Origin: Pseudanabaena yagii GIHE-NHR1
GTDB taxonomy: Bacteria; Cyanobacteriota; Cyanobacteriia; Pseudanabaenales; Pseudanabaenaceae
NCBI RefSeq assembly: GCF_012863495.1
Contig: NZ_JAAVJL010000001.1
Coordinates: forward strand, 2,352,001-2,416,000
Direction of reading: 5' to 3'
Length of the DNA: 64,000 nucleotides
Below are positions 1 to 9,900 of the stretch, in pieces. The notes beneath the pieces were generated by a model. It searched no databases. It saw only the letters and a list, made by a program, of their open reading frames with translations, and was not told the origin of the DNA. A program made the position numbers and the translations under genes. The number at the start of each line of letters is the position of its first letter. Within the stretch, counting starts at the first letter, position 1.

Positions 1-1
1 G

Positions 2-826
2 CTCAATGAGATGCAAAATGGAGCAGATTTAGTTGTTGCTAGTCGGCATGTTGAAGGTGGTGGAGTTAGTGATTGGGGATTTATCCGTCGGGTTCTTTCC
101 CGAGGAGCGCAGATGTTGGGATTAATCATTTTACCGAATGTGATCGGTCGGGTTTCTGATCCGATGAGTGGTTATTTTATGGTTAGGCGCAGTGCGATCG
201 CTAATTGCTTGATGAATCCATTGGGATACAAAATTTTGATTGAAGTCTTAGGACGTGGAAATGTCGGTAAGGTCGCAGAGGTAGGTTATATATTTCAGGA
301 GCGCCAAGAGGGAGAGAGTAAGGTTACTTGGCGGCAGTATGTAGATTACATTATGCATTTACTAAGACTGCGATCGCGGGGCAGAATTAGTAGAATTCGC
401 GAAAGGCTGAGGGTTCCTATTAAGCGTTTTTTAAAATTTGGCATCGTTGGCTTTAGTGGAGTATGTGTAGATATGGCAATCTTATACTTGCTCAGCGATG
501 CCTCAACCTTACACTGGGGATTGACCCGCAGTAAAATCATTTCTTCGGAAGTTGCAGTGATCAACAATTTTTTATGGAATGATCTATGGACATTTAGTGA
601 TATTTCTAGTCATCAAAAGGGATGGCGCAAAAGGATTAAGCGGTTTTTGAAGTTCAACTTTATTTGCTTATTTGGAATGGGATTAAATTTGATCATTCTC
701 AATCTGCTCTACAACTATGCTCATATCAATCAATATCTTGCTAACTTAATTGCGATCGCGATTGTGACTATATGGAACTTCTGGTTTAATCTCAAACTGA
801 GCTGGCGAGTTACTCAAACTAAATAA
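2..826 (+). CDS. GT2 (DPM1-like) / GtrA fusion, 5' truncated
   Basis: The frame is open to the window edge, so the N-terminal catalytic part of the transferase lies outside. The visible first 120 residues match the C-terminal half of dolichyl-phosphate-mannose-synthase-like GT2 enzymes (DLVVASRHVEGG, SDPMSGYFMVRR, KILIEVLGRG). From about residue 140 a GtrA domain follows, with FLKFGIVGFSGVCVDM and four hydrophobic helices. Such fusions are known to make polyprenyl-phosphate sugars and help move them across the membrane for cell-envelope or protein glycosylation. That role is inferred from the family. The first internal ATG is at 11, but the homology runs straight through it, so it is not the real start. 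Confidence 0.85.
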   Translation, partial: LNEMQNGADLVVASRHVEGGGVSDWGFIRRVLSRGAQMLGLIILPNVIGRVSDPMSGYFMVRRSAIANCLMNPLGYKILIEVLGRGNVGKVAEVGYIFQERQEGESKVTWRQYVDYIMHLLRLRSRGRISRIRERLRVPIKRFLKFGIVGFSGVCVDMAILYLLSDASTLHWGLTRSKIISSEVAVINNFLWNDLWTFSDISSHQKGWRKRIKRFLKFNFICLFGMGLNLIILNLLYNYAHINQYLANLIAIAIVTIWNFWFNLKLSWRVTQTK

Positions 827-843
827 GGAACAGGCAAGAAATT

Positions 844-876
844 TTTTAAAAGTGTTGCTTCGCAACACTTTTAAAA
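844..876. terminator. perfect hairpin, triloop
   Basis: Perfect 15-bp inverted repeat (844-858 and 862-876) around a 3-nt loop, closed by GC pairs. It lies 18 bases after the stop of the GT2-GtrA gene and before pgsA, so it probably ends the upstream transcript. It belongs to the window-wide GC-NNN-GC hairpin series. Confidence 0.65.
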
Positions 877-940
877 GTTAGATCAAAGCACGCTAAAGTG
901 TTGCTATAAGCGCCATTTTATCTACTGAAGTTTAAGTTTT

Positions 941-1477
941 ATGACTTTCTCCACAATTACTTTACCAACTTGGGTCACGCTATCACGGCTGATTGCGATT
1001 CCGATCATCTTTGGACTGTTCATCTGGCAAGATAGTGAACTGACTCGTCTAATTGCACTCACTGTATTTTTGATTGCGGCGGTTACGGATTGGTTAGATG
1101 GATATTTAGCAAGAAAACTTAATCAAATTACTGAACTAGGAAAATTTCTCGATCCCCTTGTTGATAAAGTCCTGACGATCGCTTTGTTTCTTTTATTTAT
1201 TGAGTTGGGACAGGTTCCAGCATGGGCAGTGTTTGTGATTATCACCCGCGAGTTATTGATTACGGCGTGGCGTGGTGCTCCTAGCAGTGCCAGTGACACA
1301 GGCACATCACCAATTATTGCCGCAAATTTGTGGGGAAAAGCAAAAACGGTGATGCAAATTGTGGCGATCGCTGCGTTATTGGTCAAAATCCCCTATGCGA
1401 TCGCCTTTTTCTGGATTGCAGTAGCACTCACGTTGATTTCTGGCATTCTCTATGTTGTGCCAACCTCAAAGAGCTAG
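941..1477 (+). CDS. pgsA: CDP-diacylglycerol--glycerol-3-phosphate 3-phosphatidyltransferase
   Basis: Makes phosphatidylglycerophosphate from CDP-diacylglycerol and glycerol-3-phosphate, the committed step to phosphatidylglycerol, which thylakoids require. The CDP-alcohol phosphatidyltransferase signature DG-x2-AR-x8-G-x3-D-x3-D is intact (DWLDGYLARK, then GKFLDPLVDK), around residues 49-77. The 178-residue length and the several hydrophobic helices fit PgsA. The ATG at 941 follows a short leader, and no better start is visible. Related CDP-alcohol transferases such as cardiolipin synthase cannot be fully excluded from sequence alone, but PgsA is the best fit. Confidence 0.88.
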   Translation: MTFSTITLPTWVTLSRLIAIPIIFGLFIWQDSELTRLIALTVFLIAAVTDWLDGYLARKLNQITELGKFLDPLVDKVLTIALFLLFIELGQVPAWAVFVIITRELLITAWRGAPSSASDTGTSPIIAANLWGKAKTVMQIVAIAALLVKIPYAIAFFWIAVALTLISGILYVVPTSKS

Positions 1478-1564
1478 TTATAATTCATGAATAGTTTCTT
1501 ACGCTTAGTAAGAGAGCATTAGATTATAATTAAATACTAGAGTTGCGGTTGGAGTAAGGTTCTC

Positions 1565-3505
1565 ATGGCGACATCACAAACACTGGGCAAAGCGTTTGGC
1601 AATCTATTAGGTGGACGCTTTCGAGTTGTGCAGACGATCGCTGATGATACCTATACTCAGACCTACTTGGTTGAAGATACAGTTGCGGCAGAGATGCCCC
1701 GTTGGATTGCCAAAAGTTTCTGTCTCATTAATAAAACTAATTTACAATTAGATTGGGCGCGATCGCTATTTCGGAGTGAAGTTCCCAAATTGCAGCAACT
1801 TAGCGATCGCAGTAATGACTTTCCTAAAATCACAACCTATTTTGAGCAGGAGGAGGAATTTTATATCGTTGAAGAAGCTATTGATGGAACTCGACTCAGT
1901 GATGAAATAGCCAAAGGCAGACTATATAACGAGTCGGAAGTTATTAATTTTTTGCAGCAACTGCTCGCAAGTTTGCATATTGCCCATAGTGCCAATATGG
2001 TGCATGGCGATATTAATCCCCGCAATCTCATCCGCCGTAGACATGATGCGATCGGCAATCATCACTTTGTGCTGACTAACTTTGCTGTTCTTAAAGGTAT
2101 TTATGCAACGGCAGCACAAAAGGGCGTGGTATTGGGAACGCCTAGCTATATGCCCTTTGAACAAGCGCTTGGTCATTTTACCCCTAGTTGTGATATCTAT
2201 GCACTCGGATTAACTGCGATTCAATTGCTCACAGGCTTACATCCTAGTCAGCTAGTGCGGCGTGAAGACCTCAATCTCTTACATTGGCAAATAGGGTCGA
2301 TGATTCGTCCTGAGCTAGTCGCGATTCTCAATCGCATGGTTAAACATCATCCTGAAGATCGCTATCAATCTGCTCAAGAAGTTCTCTACGATCTCGATAA
2401 TTTACCCCTGAGCCAAGATTCCCAAGAGTTTCAGATGCCCAAATTAGTCCTTGGCGAAAATGCGGGACGTTGGGTGATCGCGCTTGTCTGCCTCGCAGGT
2501 GTAGCTTGGAGCGTAATCAATTTTCAAAATCTCCCCAAACTAGCAACAAATCCTATCGTCCCCACACCCACTACCAAACCGACGATAGCAACTCCTCAAC
2601 CCGTAGCAACGAACTATCAGTTACGACAAACCCTAAAGGGACATAATGGCTGGGTCAGAGCAGTAGCCTTTTTCCCCAATGGATTTAGTTTTGCCAGTGG
2701 CAGCTATGATCGCACCTTAAGGCTGTGGAATGTTCGCGATAATCAACCCTTTGAGACTTTATCTAAACACTTTGGTTCAATTTCGGGCATTAATGCGATC
2801 GCGGTGCATCCCAATGGTAATACTTTCGCTGCGGGCTGCATTGATAAATCGGTCAAGTTATGGAACTTCCGTAGCGGTCAGCCAATTAATAATCTCGATG
2901 GTCATGAGGGACAGGTCTACAGTGTTGCCTATAGTCCTAATGGTAAGACCTTAGTTAGTGCTAGTGCCGATAAAACGATCAAATTATGGAATTGGCGTAA
3001 AGCAGAAGTATTGCAGACCTTTGAAGGACATCAAGACAAGGTCGTTGCAGTGGTATTCCATCCTGATGGTAAAAAAATTGCGAGTGCCAGTTTTGATAAA
3101 ACCATCAAAATTTGGGATATCAGTACAGGTACAGAAATTCTCACTATTAACGGACATAATGCACCTGTAAATGCGATCGCCTTTAGTCCCGATGGCAATT
3201 TTCTCGCTAGTGGTAGTCAAGATCAAACCGTCAAAATTTGGAATGCCAATACGGGTAAGCTGTTGCAAACCCTCTCAGGTCATACGGGTAATGTCTTGGC
3301 AGTTGCCATTAATCGTGACGGCACAGCGATCGCTTCGGGTGGTGCAGATAAAACGATTCGCCTATGGGATGTCAAAACGGGACAGTTGTTACAAATCCTC
3401 GATAACCATGAAGCCCAGATTCTGTCCTTAAGTTTTAGTCCCAAGGATCAAACTCTCGTCAGTGGTAGTGCTGATCGCACGGTTAAGGTTTGGCAATTAC
3501 TATGA
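1565..3505 (+). CDS. WD40 protein with degenerate Ser/Thr kinase domain
   Basis: Residues about 15-280 have a Hanks-type kinase fold: HGDINPRN for the catalytic loop, YMPFEQ for APE, DIYALGLTAIQLLTG for the F helix. The glycine-rich loop is lost (IADDTYTQTYLV, where cyanobacterial kinases read LGEGGFGQTYLA), and the DFG position reads TNFA, losing the metal-binding Asp. A transmembrane helix follows at about 302-320 (WVIALVCLAGVAWSV), then a Pro/Thr linker, then seven WD40 repeats (about 350-646) that would close a full propeller. Cytoplasmic pseudokinase and extracytoplasmic propeller, or the reverse, are both possible. I infer a scaffold or sensor rather than an active kinase. The single gene stands between hairpins. 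Confidence 0.8.
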   Translation: MATSQTLGKAFGNLLGGRFRVVQTIADDTYTQTYLVEDTVAAEMPRWIAKSFCLINKTNLQLDWARSLFRSEVPKLQQLSDRSNDFPKITTYFEQEEEFYIVEEAIDGTRLSDEIAKGRLYNESEVINFLQQLLASLHIAHSANMVHGDINPRNLIRRRHDAIGNHHFVLTNFAVLKGIYATAAQKGVVLGTPSYMPFEQALGHFTPSCDIYALGLTAIQLLTGLHPSQLVRREDLNLLHWQIGSMIRPELVAILNRMVKHHPEDRYQSAQEVLYDLDNLPLSQDSQEFQMPKLVLGENAGRWVIALVCLAGVAWSVINFQNLPKLATNPIVPTPTTKPTIATPQPVATNYQLRQTLKGHNGWVRAVAFFPNGFSFASGSYDRTLRLWNVRDNQPFETLSKHFGSISGINAIAVHPNGNTFAAGCIDKSVKLWNFRSGQPINNLDGHEGQVYSVAYSPNGKTLVSASADKTIKLWNWRKAEVLQTFEGHQDKVVAVVFHPDGKKIASASFDKTIKIWDISTGTEILTINGHNAPVNAIAFSPDGNFLASGSQDQTVKIWNANTGKLLQTLSGHTGNVLAVAINRDGTAIASGGADKTIRLWDVKTGQLLQILDNHEAQILSLSFSPKDQTLVSGSADRTVKVWQLL

Positions 3506-3526
3506 GATTTTTGGTAGTGCTAAATA

Positions 3527-3565
3527 GGTAAGGATGAGCGGCGCGGAGCGCCGCCCATCCTTACC
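3527..3565. terminator. GC-rich hairpin after WD40 gene
   Basis: 18-bp arms (3527-3544 and 3548-3565) with one G:U-type mismatch and a GGA triloop closed by GC pairs. It starts 21 bases downstream of the WD40 gene stop, where a terminator is expected, although no pronounced T-tract follows. Confidence 0.6.
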
Positions 3566-3605
3566 AAAATAAATCCTTATTTTTCTGTTGAGGATAGATC
3601 CCAAA

Positions 3606-3953
3606 ATGCTTCTACTGCTGACTGCATTCCTTGGTACGACTATAGTAACTTTTGGGATCGTGAGGGCAGCAAATGTTTCTTACTCGAAACCACTTTTTGA
3701 AAAATGGGCTGCATTGCAATCCTATAATTTTGTTGCCTACGAGTATAGGATGATTCTAGTTGGGCCCTTTTTCTGGGGTAGTATGACGAGTGATATCGTT
3801 TTCCGAGCAAGTATTCTCGACGATTGCTATCAAGTTCGCAAATGCTGGATAAGATTCAGATTGAAGTCTTTATTCACCTTCTTACCCAACAAAGATCTAT
3901 CAAAATACGATGTGAAAATAGTTTGGGATCGAGGGGATCACAACCTGCTATAG
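3606..3953 (+). CDS. small exported or membrane protein, unknown
   Basis: Not recognised. The frame is open from a TTG at 3588, but the ATG at 3606 starts directly with a hydrophobic stretch (MLLLLTAFLGTTIVTF) and has a GAGG about 12 bases upstream, so I prefer it, giving 115 residues. The N-terminus looks like a signal peptide or anchor. The rest is a small aromatic-rich domain (WAALQSYNFVAYEYRMI) with two cysteines near DDCYQVRKC. The SYNFVAYEYR pattern faintly recalls small exported DUF6174-type proteins, but I cannot claim this. It stands alone between two hairpin repeats, with no operon partner. Confidence 0.5.
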   Translation: MLLLLTAFLGTTIVTFGIVRAANVSYSKPLFEKWAALQSYNFVAYEYRMILVGPFFWGSMTSDIVFRASILDDCYQVRKCWIRFRLKSLFTFLPNKDLSKYDVKIVWDRGDHNLL

Positions 3954-3980
3954 CAAAAAAAGAGTTAGCTATTACAAACC

Positions 3981-4033
3981 AAAACCAGAGGATGAGTTGC
4001 GGCGCTTTGCGCCGCAACTCATCCTCTGGTTTT
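3981..4033. repeat. 25-bp-arm perfect hairpin
   Basis: Perfect inverted repeat, 3981-4005 and 4009-4033, with TTT loop and GC closure. The flank after the right arm, read in reverse, matches the flank before the hairpin at 6852 (both give TTAGGACATAAAACC). The two sites are therefore opposite-orientation copies of one repeat family. Confidence 0.75.
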
Positions 4034-4191
4034 ATGTCCTAAGCAAAACTTGCTTTGCTCTACCATTCGATACACTCTTTGGAAAAACGAAAATCAATTT
4101 GCGATTCTCTGGATGATTTTGGGTACGATATTAAATATGAAGTACAAAGCCTTAACTTAGGTAATTTGTGCACATAATTTTGGAGAATTTC

Positions 4192-5403
4192 ATGAAATTA
4201 GCTGAATTTCTTATACAGGGACAGCAATTACGTCAACAAGACCGTACATCAGCGATCGCTTATTTTGAGCAATGTCTTCAAAATACAACTACTGACGCAA
4301 ATTCTGTGGGGGAGATGGGCACAAAGGCAAGGGTTTTACTGGATTTGGCAGTAGAACTAATTGCCACCAAGCAACCAGAGCAACTACAAAGAGCAAAGGT
4401 GCTAGTGCAACAGTCGGGGGATATATTAAATCAAAGCTTAGAAACCAGTAGAGAACAAACGGCGTATTTGCTATATGTTCGCGCAATTTTGGCAATGGAA
4501 TTGGGGGATTTGAGAGATGTTTTGCCAACTTTGCAAGCTGCCTATGAAGCATATGGCAATAATCAGGAGGGACAAGCCTTAACCGATGATGCGATAGGTC
4601 ATTACTACATCAAAATCAATGATTATTCCTCGGCATTAATTAGTTTTGAGCGATCGCTGTCCGTTCGCCTTGAGGCTAATGATGCATCAGCGATCGGCAA
4701 AAGCTATGCCCATTTAGGTCAATTGTATTTGTTGTCTGGTGAACTGAATCAGGCAAATAGCCTTTTTCAAAATGCCCTCGATCTTGCTATTGATCAATCA
4801 GATAATTTTTTGCGCTTACAAGCCCTTAAAGGTTTAGGTAAGATCGCTCTTGCTGAATCTCAATGGCAAAATGCGATCGCTTTAATTAAAGATACGATTA
4901 CTTTACTCAAAGAGCCTGTAGATAGCATTGAAATCGGTTATTTATATTGTGATCTCGCTGAAGCATTACTAGGCAATCGCCAGACTGAAGAAAGCCTGAT
5001 CTGCATTAGGATCAATGTCCTACCAAGGTTTCGGGATTTTCAATATGGTAGGGGCATTGCCATTGCTAAGCATTTGCGCGGACGCATTTATGTGCATCGG
5101 TTACTCGAAGGCTTAGATAGCTTAGATGAAGATGCGATCGAAACCGCAGAAGACTCTTTACTAGATGCTTCTATCGCTTTTGAGCAATTTGGCATGATGT
5201 ATGACTATGCAAAAACTCTGTATGACTTAGCTTGTCTTTATCAGTTATGCAGTAGTTCGCAGTTTCAATATCAATACCAAGGCAAATCATTGCGATCGCT
5301 CGAATTATCCCTAAGTGTCCTCGATCAACTGGGGCTAGGAAATAGTTATCTTGCCTCACAGGTTGAAGTCTTACTTAATCAAGCCATGCGAGGCAGTTTT
5401 TAA
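4192..5403 (+). CDS. TPR-repeat protein
   Basis: Helical-repeat protein of 403 residues. TPR-like units are clear in the middle (GHYYIKINDYSSALISFERS, GKSYAHLGQLYLLSGELNQA, ALKGLGKIALAESQWQNA), each about 34-40 residues. The frame extends to a GTG at 4168, but the ATG at 4192 has GGAG seven bases upstream and is chosen. There is no signal peptide or membrane segment, so it is probably a cytoplasmic scaffold. Function unknown. It converges with the aldose-epimerase-like gene, with a shared hairpin between the two stops. Confidence 0.75.
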   Translation: MKLAEFLIQGQQLRQQDRTSAIAYFEQCLQNTTTDANSVGEMGTKARVLLDLAVELIATKQPEQLQRAKVLVQQSGDILNQSLETSREQTAYLLYVRAILAMELGDLRDVLPTLQAAYEAYGNNQEGQALTDDAIGHYYIKINDYSSALISFERSLSVRLEANDASAIGKSYAHLGQLYLLSGELNQANSLFQNALDLAIDQSDNFLRLQALKGLGKIALAESQWQNAIALIKDTITLLKEPVDSIEIGYLYCDLAEALLGNRQTEESLICIRINVLPRFRDFQYGRGIAIAKHLRGRIYVHRLLEGLDSLDEDAIETAEDSLLDASIAFEQFGMMYDYAKTLYDLACLYQLCSSSQFQYQYQGKSLRSLELSLSVLDQLGLGNSYLASQVEVLLNQAMRGSF

Positions 5404-5436
5404 AGAAAAGGCGATGCTTTGCATCGCCTTTTCTTT
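5402..5436. terminator. bidirectional terminator
   Basis: 16-bp arms (5402-5417 and 5421-5436) with a TTT loop and A/T-rich outer parts that give a T-tract on both strands. It lies in the 36-bp gap between two convergent stops and even overlaps the TPR gene stop codon, so it should serve both genes. Confidence 0.8.
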
Positions 5437-5439
5437 TAA

Positions 5440-6309
5440 TTAGAAAAAGTTAGCTGTAATTTTCATGACTGCCTTACGGGTCACATTTGGTTCTAGTACA
5501 GTCAGATATTCCTTAGTATTCAGAGAATTACGAGTGGCACTCCAAGGCTCTAGGCAATAGAAGTCCTTGCCCTTGACTGTCCAAAATACAAGATAGGTAT
5601 AAAAGTCGTCATAATCAATTTCAATCTTGAGTTGGCGATCGCTATCAACCACAGAAGTCGAACGACGCGAAAGGTTGCCAAATACTGAATCAATCTCATC
5701 TTGATCAAAATTAAACTTGCCATCAAATGCAAAGTTTTCTTTTGTGCGATTGTCTTCGTAGCTAGTTGCAGGAATATCCACTTTAAGCTGATTTTTGTCA
5801 CCACAAAGGAAATAAGGGTGGAATCCAGAAGAAAAAGGCATAGGCGTGGAGGAGAGATTTTGGTATGTTTGATGAATCTCTAATGTATTACCACGCAACT
5901 CGTAGGTAAAAGCTAAATGGAAATCAAAGGGATACACAAGTTTCGTTTGGTCGTTGCTACCTAGCTCAACGGTGAGGCTAGCTTTACCATCATTACTTTG
6001 ATTGGTTGCTGTCCAAGGTAATTCACGGGCAAAACCATGCTGTTTAATTTTGTATTCCTTTCCATCAATACTGTAGGTCTCATTGGGCAAATTACCACAG
6101 AGTGGAAACAAAATAGGATTACCACCTCTAACGCTCAAATCAGGATGGGTGAAGCGCTCCGTATCAAGATAAAAAACTTCCTTCCCATTAATCTGCCAAC
6201 TGGTAATAATTCCACCGCGTTCTGGAACAACTTCTATGTGAGAGTTGGTGCTGCTGTCAGACAGAGTATAAGTATTGTATTGCTTTTGCTGAGAGGAAAC
6301 GTTATACAC
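5440..6309 (-). CDS. aldose 1-epimerase / galactose mutarotase-like protein
   Basis: 289 residues with the galactose-mutarotase-like beta-sandwich pattern: VVPERGGIITSWQINGKEV near the N-terminus, GNPILFPLCGNLPN, KQHGFARELPW with the conserved His, and FSSGFHPYF with the second His. The family interconverts anomers of aldoses or binds sugar phosphates. The substrate cannot be read from sequence. The start is a GTG at 6309 with AGGA about ten bases upstream, and no ATG fits better. Soluble, no signal peptide. It converges with the upstream TPR gene across a shared terminator. Confidence 0.82.
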   Translation of the reverse strand: MYNVSSQQKQYNTYTLSDSSTNSHIEVVPERGGIITSWQINGKEVFYLDTERFTHPDLSVRGGNPILFPLCGNLPNETYSIDGKEYKIKQHGFARELPWTATNQSNDGKASLTVELGSNDQTKLVYPFDFHLAFTYELRGNTLEIHQTYQNLSSTPMPFSSGFHPYFLCGDKNQLKVDIPATSYEDNRTKENFAFDGKFNFDQDEIDSVFGNLSRRSTSVVDSDRQLKIEIDYDDFYTYLVFWTVKGKDFYCLEPWSATRNSLNTKEYLTVLEPNVTRKAVMKITANFF

Positions 6310-6356
6310 AAATTTTATCCTGTAATGTTTTAGGAATATTTTTACAGCAGTTTACG

Positions 6357-6782
6357 TTAATTGTGGCACTGTGCGCTATTGTCTCTCGCTACACAACCGA
6401 CAGGATAAGCAGTGTGATAAGTGCGATCGCGTTTACCAAATAACTGATAACGATGGTCACGAATCTGGATATAAGCTGCATCTCCCATTGCTTTTAGAGG
6501 AAATAGCGATCGATAGGCAGCAATTAAAGATGCTCCCATTGGTAATCGTCGGACAATTTCTTCCGCAGCTTCACTACCCTGCCATCTGGACATAGGATTG
6601 TTGCGATCGACTAGGATCATCCCCATTTCACAGTCCTTTGACGAGATATTAAATATGTCTAATGTCTCTTGATCTTGCATGGGAACATAGAAAAACTGCC
6701 GCCCACGATCATACTTCTCTAAAATGCTGACAAAATTAGCGCAGAGATTGCAGTTACCATCATAAATTACCGCATAGGACAT
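6357..6782 (-). CDS. DCC (DUF393) family thiol-disulfide oxidoreductase-like protein
   Basis: A 141-residue protein opening with YDGNCNLCANFV, the D-x-x-C-x-x-C signature that names the DCC/DUF393 family. These small thioredoxin-fold-like proteins are predicted thiol-disulfide oxidoreductases, with substrates unknown. Later family blocks are recognisable (RQFFYVPMQD, WQGSEAAEEIVRRL, AYPVGC). The start ATG at 6782 leads straight into the domain. It lies on the minus strand, 47 bp upstream of the epimerase-like gene, so co-transcription is possible. Confidence 0.85.
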   Translation of the reverse strand: MSYAVIYDGNCNLCANFVSILEKYDRGRQFFYVPMQDQETLDIFNISSKDCEMGMILVDRNNPMSRWQGSEAAEEIVRRLPMGASLIAAYRSLFPLKAMGDAAYIQIRDHRYQLFGKRDRTYHTAYPVGCVARDNSAQCHN

Positions 6783-6792
6783 AGAGTTTCAG

Positions 6793-6818
6793 AATAGAGG
6801 AAGTAAACTTCCTCTATT
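6793..6818. repeat. short perfect hairpin upstream of DCC gene
   Basis: 12-bp arms (6793-6804, 6807-6818) around a 2-base centre, just upstream of the DCC protein start. It sits where a promoter or leader would be, so an effect on the leader mRNA is possible. Confidence 0.5.
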
Positions 6819-6851
6819 TTGCTATAGCTATGTAGGTTTTGGTTAGGACAT

Positions 6852-6906
6852 AAAACCCAAGAGATGAGTGGCGGCGCGAAGCGCCGCCACTCATCTCTTG
6901 GGTTTT
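6852..6906. repeat. 26-bp-arm perfect hairpin
   Basis: Perfect inverted repeat 6852-6877 / 6881-6906 with GAA loop. Its flanks resemble, in reverse orientation, those of the hairpin at 3981-4033. Further out, TATAGC-type ends at about 6823 and 6926 are loosely inverted, consistent with a small repeat element. Confidence 0.7.
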
Positions 6907-6938
6907 GATTTTCTTACGTTGCTATATAGGGGATTGAT

Positions 6939-6970
6939 GTTTGCAAATGAGCCTAGGCTCATTTGCAAAC
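6939..6970. terminator. loopless palindrome after giant pentapeptide gene
   Basis: Perfect 16+16 bp palindrome (6939-6954, 6955-6970) immediately 3' of the minus-strand stop at 6972. Position and symmetry suggest a terminator for the giant gene, although there is no spacer loop. Confidence 0.6.
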
Positions 6971-6971
6971 G

Positions 6972-9900
6972 TTAAAACTTACAAGGACCTTTCTGGTTAT
7001 TAGGGCAAATTGTCTCCTCATCAGTTTTAGGCAATTTGGTTGGATCAAAAGCCACATCTGTGAGATTAATACCTGTTAACTTCGCGCCACTCAAGTTTGC
7101 ACCATTGATTTGACTACCAGTCAAGTTGGCTCCACGTAAATCTGTACCTGTGAGATCTGTGTAATTAAGCTTCGCACTAGAGAGATTAGCGCGTTTGAGA
7201 CTGGCAAAGCTCAGGTTTAAACCAGATAGATCCTGTGATGCTAAATTACGCCCCTCGCGTGGTTCGTTGACAATTTGCCAAGCAAGGAGAACAGTAGCAG
7301 GAAACCTTGTCGCCTTTTCCGTTCCCTGAGCGCCAATTTTGGAGTCTTTTAAGTTAGCTCCTTCCATTTTGGCGCTAGCAAAATTAGAACGGGTTAAGTC
7401 TGCCCCCGCGAGATCAACTAGATTCATTTGAGCATTATTAAACTCTGCCCAAATCACACTAGCTTTAATTAATCTAGCCCGATTCAAGTTTGCCTTAGAG
7501 AAGTTCACGCCATCAAGATTTGCTTCTTGGAAATTTGCTCCAACTAGACTCGCATCTTGCATTTTTGCTCCAGTGAGGGTTGCCTTACTGAAATCAACAT
7601 TATCTAGCTTGGCTCCCTTAAAGTCAGCATTGGTAAAGTCCTTCCCACTAGCATCCTTGAAAATACCCCAGCGTAAACCAATATCAAAAATTGGTCGATT
7701 AAATACGGTATAGAGCAAGAAAACACCACCGATCGCGCCTAAACCGATCGCAGGAATTTTGAGGTAGTCCTGCCATAGGGATTCGAGACTGACGCTAGGT
7801 ATCTTTAACTTGGTCTGTTGTTTCGGCGATGCTGGCTGTGGTGCAGAGGGCGGTTCATAACCATAAGCTGCGTAGTTATCTTCGGTAAAGCGATTGAAAT
7901 CAACTTGATCTGGAGTCGCTGCCATCCGAGCTTGCGTAGCATCAAAACTGGCGACGGGCTTACGGCGATCGCGAGGGATTTCTCTAGTCTCGCTGATACC
8001 AGTCATTTCTGAACGAGGCGAGGCAAGGGGAGGAGTTCTGCCCCTAGAGGGGAGTTGTGCGCCGCTGATAGAAGTAATACTATCTGATAAATCACCACTA
8101 TCTAATAATCCTGACCAATCCGTATTATCGTCATGGATCTCTAGTCCGAGATCATTAAAATCTGGCAAACCTGTGTCTTTGCGTTTAGGAAGATTAGAAG
8201 CATTTCTATCTCTACTTTGAGATGACTGTCCTACACTAGAACCTGCACTAATTCCTGATCTAGGAGGATTGCTCGTACTTGGTTCTGAATATGGCGAGCC
8301 TGTTGGCGATCGCAATACGCCAGAAAGCACCGTATCCGCATCTAGCAGTTCTGACCACCCTTCATCAATTGGACTCACAGGCTTACGATCCCTACTTTGA
8401 TCTGACGGGCGTTGATATCCCGCATTGGGAACAGAGGGAGAGGGAGGTGCAGGCTTCGCTTGAGCAGGATTGCGTTTTGGTGGCAATGGTGGCAAAAATG
8501 GTGGTGGTGGTGGTGTCGGTGGATTACTAACAGATGGGAAGGTTATGTCTTGGTTAGTAGAGATCGATGGGACAGGTGTGATTGGCGGAGATGGTGGCGG
8601 TGGTGGCGGTGTGAGTCCAGTTGATATAGCAGCAGGCGCAAACCCAGAATCAAAATCATCACCAGTTAGCTGTGTGTCTATACTGTCTAAATCAAAATCA
8701 TCTAAAAAATCGCGATCGCTAGATTCCATATCAAAATTGTCAGGTGATGATAAGTTTTGGGGTGAAGTAGAAAGATTGGGTCTGTTTGAAGTAAGTTTAT
8801 CAATAGCGCTTTCATCAGATGTATATCCATTCAGCAAATCATTGGCTAAGGCTTCTTCACGGAGATCTACGGCTAAATCGTAATCATTATTGAGAAGTTC
8901 ATTACTTAAGGCTTCTTCAAAGGGGTCGCTGATTAGATTAGGTGGAACTGAGTTTGTGCTAACCGATAGTGGTGAAACTTCTATCTTTGATGTATCAGGA
9001 GGAGGAGGAACTGAGACTGGTCGATTAGGTGTCAAGGTTGTGGAAATGCCAGTACTCACGTTAGCTGGCGGCATTTCTGGAAATACATCTTCATCAAAAG
9101 CTGCCAGATCAAAATTTTCATCGATCATACTATCGAGATCTTGGAACTCGCCAATACTTTCCTCAGGTGCACTGATACTCGGCTGCTCAGAAACATTTTT
9201 TGCTTCTACAGGCTTCACTACATAACTAGAAAAGTCATCGTCGAAATTAGAATCTGTAATTTGACCAGCAAAAGCTTCGCTAAATTTTTCCCATTCTGCG
9301 TCTGGATCTAGAGATTCCTCAGTTGATGAACCCGCTTGGAAATCTGGGGTAGGCTGATTACTAGAGAAACTAGATTGTTGCTCAATTTCCTCAAGTTCAT
9401 TAAATTGATATTGTTCTAAATCTTGTTCAAAATTATCAACATCTGCATAAGCTTGCTCGTCTTGAACAGATTCAAAATTACCAAGTGCAACCTCATCTAT
9501 CACATCATCAATGGGGCTGTTATCAATTAAGTAGTTTGAGTCATTGGCGATCGCAAAATCATCTTCTAGACTCTCGCCAAAGTCGAAGTCATCATTAAGC
9601 CCATCTTCAGTGAAAGCTTCAGCCAAATTGTTATCAGCGACATCGGCAAAATCATGCTCTTGTTCACTTGCTAATGCTTCCAACGACTCTTCTGATAGAG
9701 CATTATGTTCATTCCACGCAATATCATTAGCAATTTCTGCTTCTAGATCTGCGCTCCAAGCTAAGTCATCGTCAATTACATCACTAGCTATATTGTCACT
9801 AATTACATCGTCAATTACATCACTGACAGCATCATTGACTACATCGCTACCTGCATCATGATCAACATCATCACCAATCAGTGCCTCGGCTGCTGCAAAA

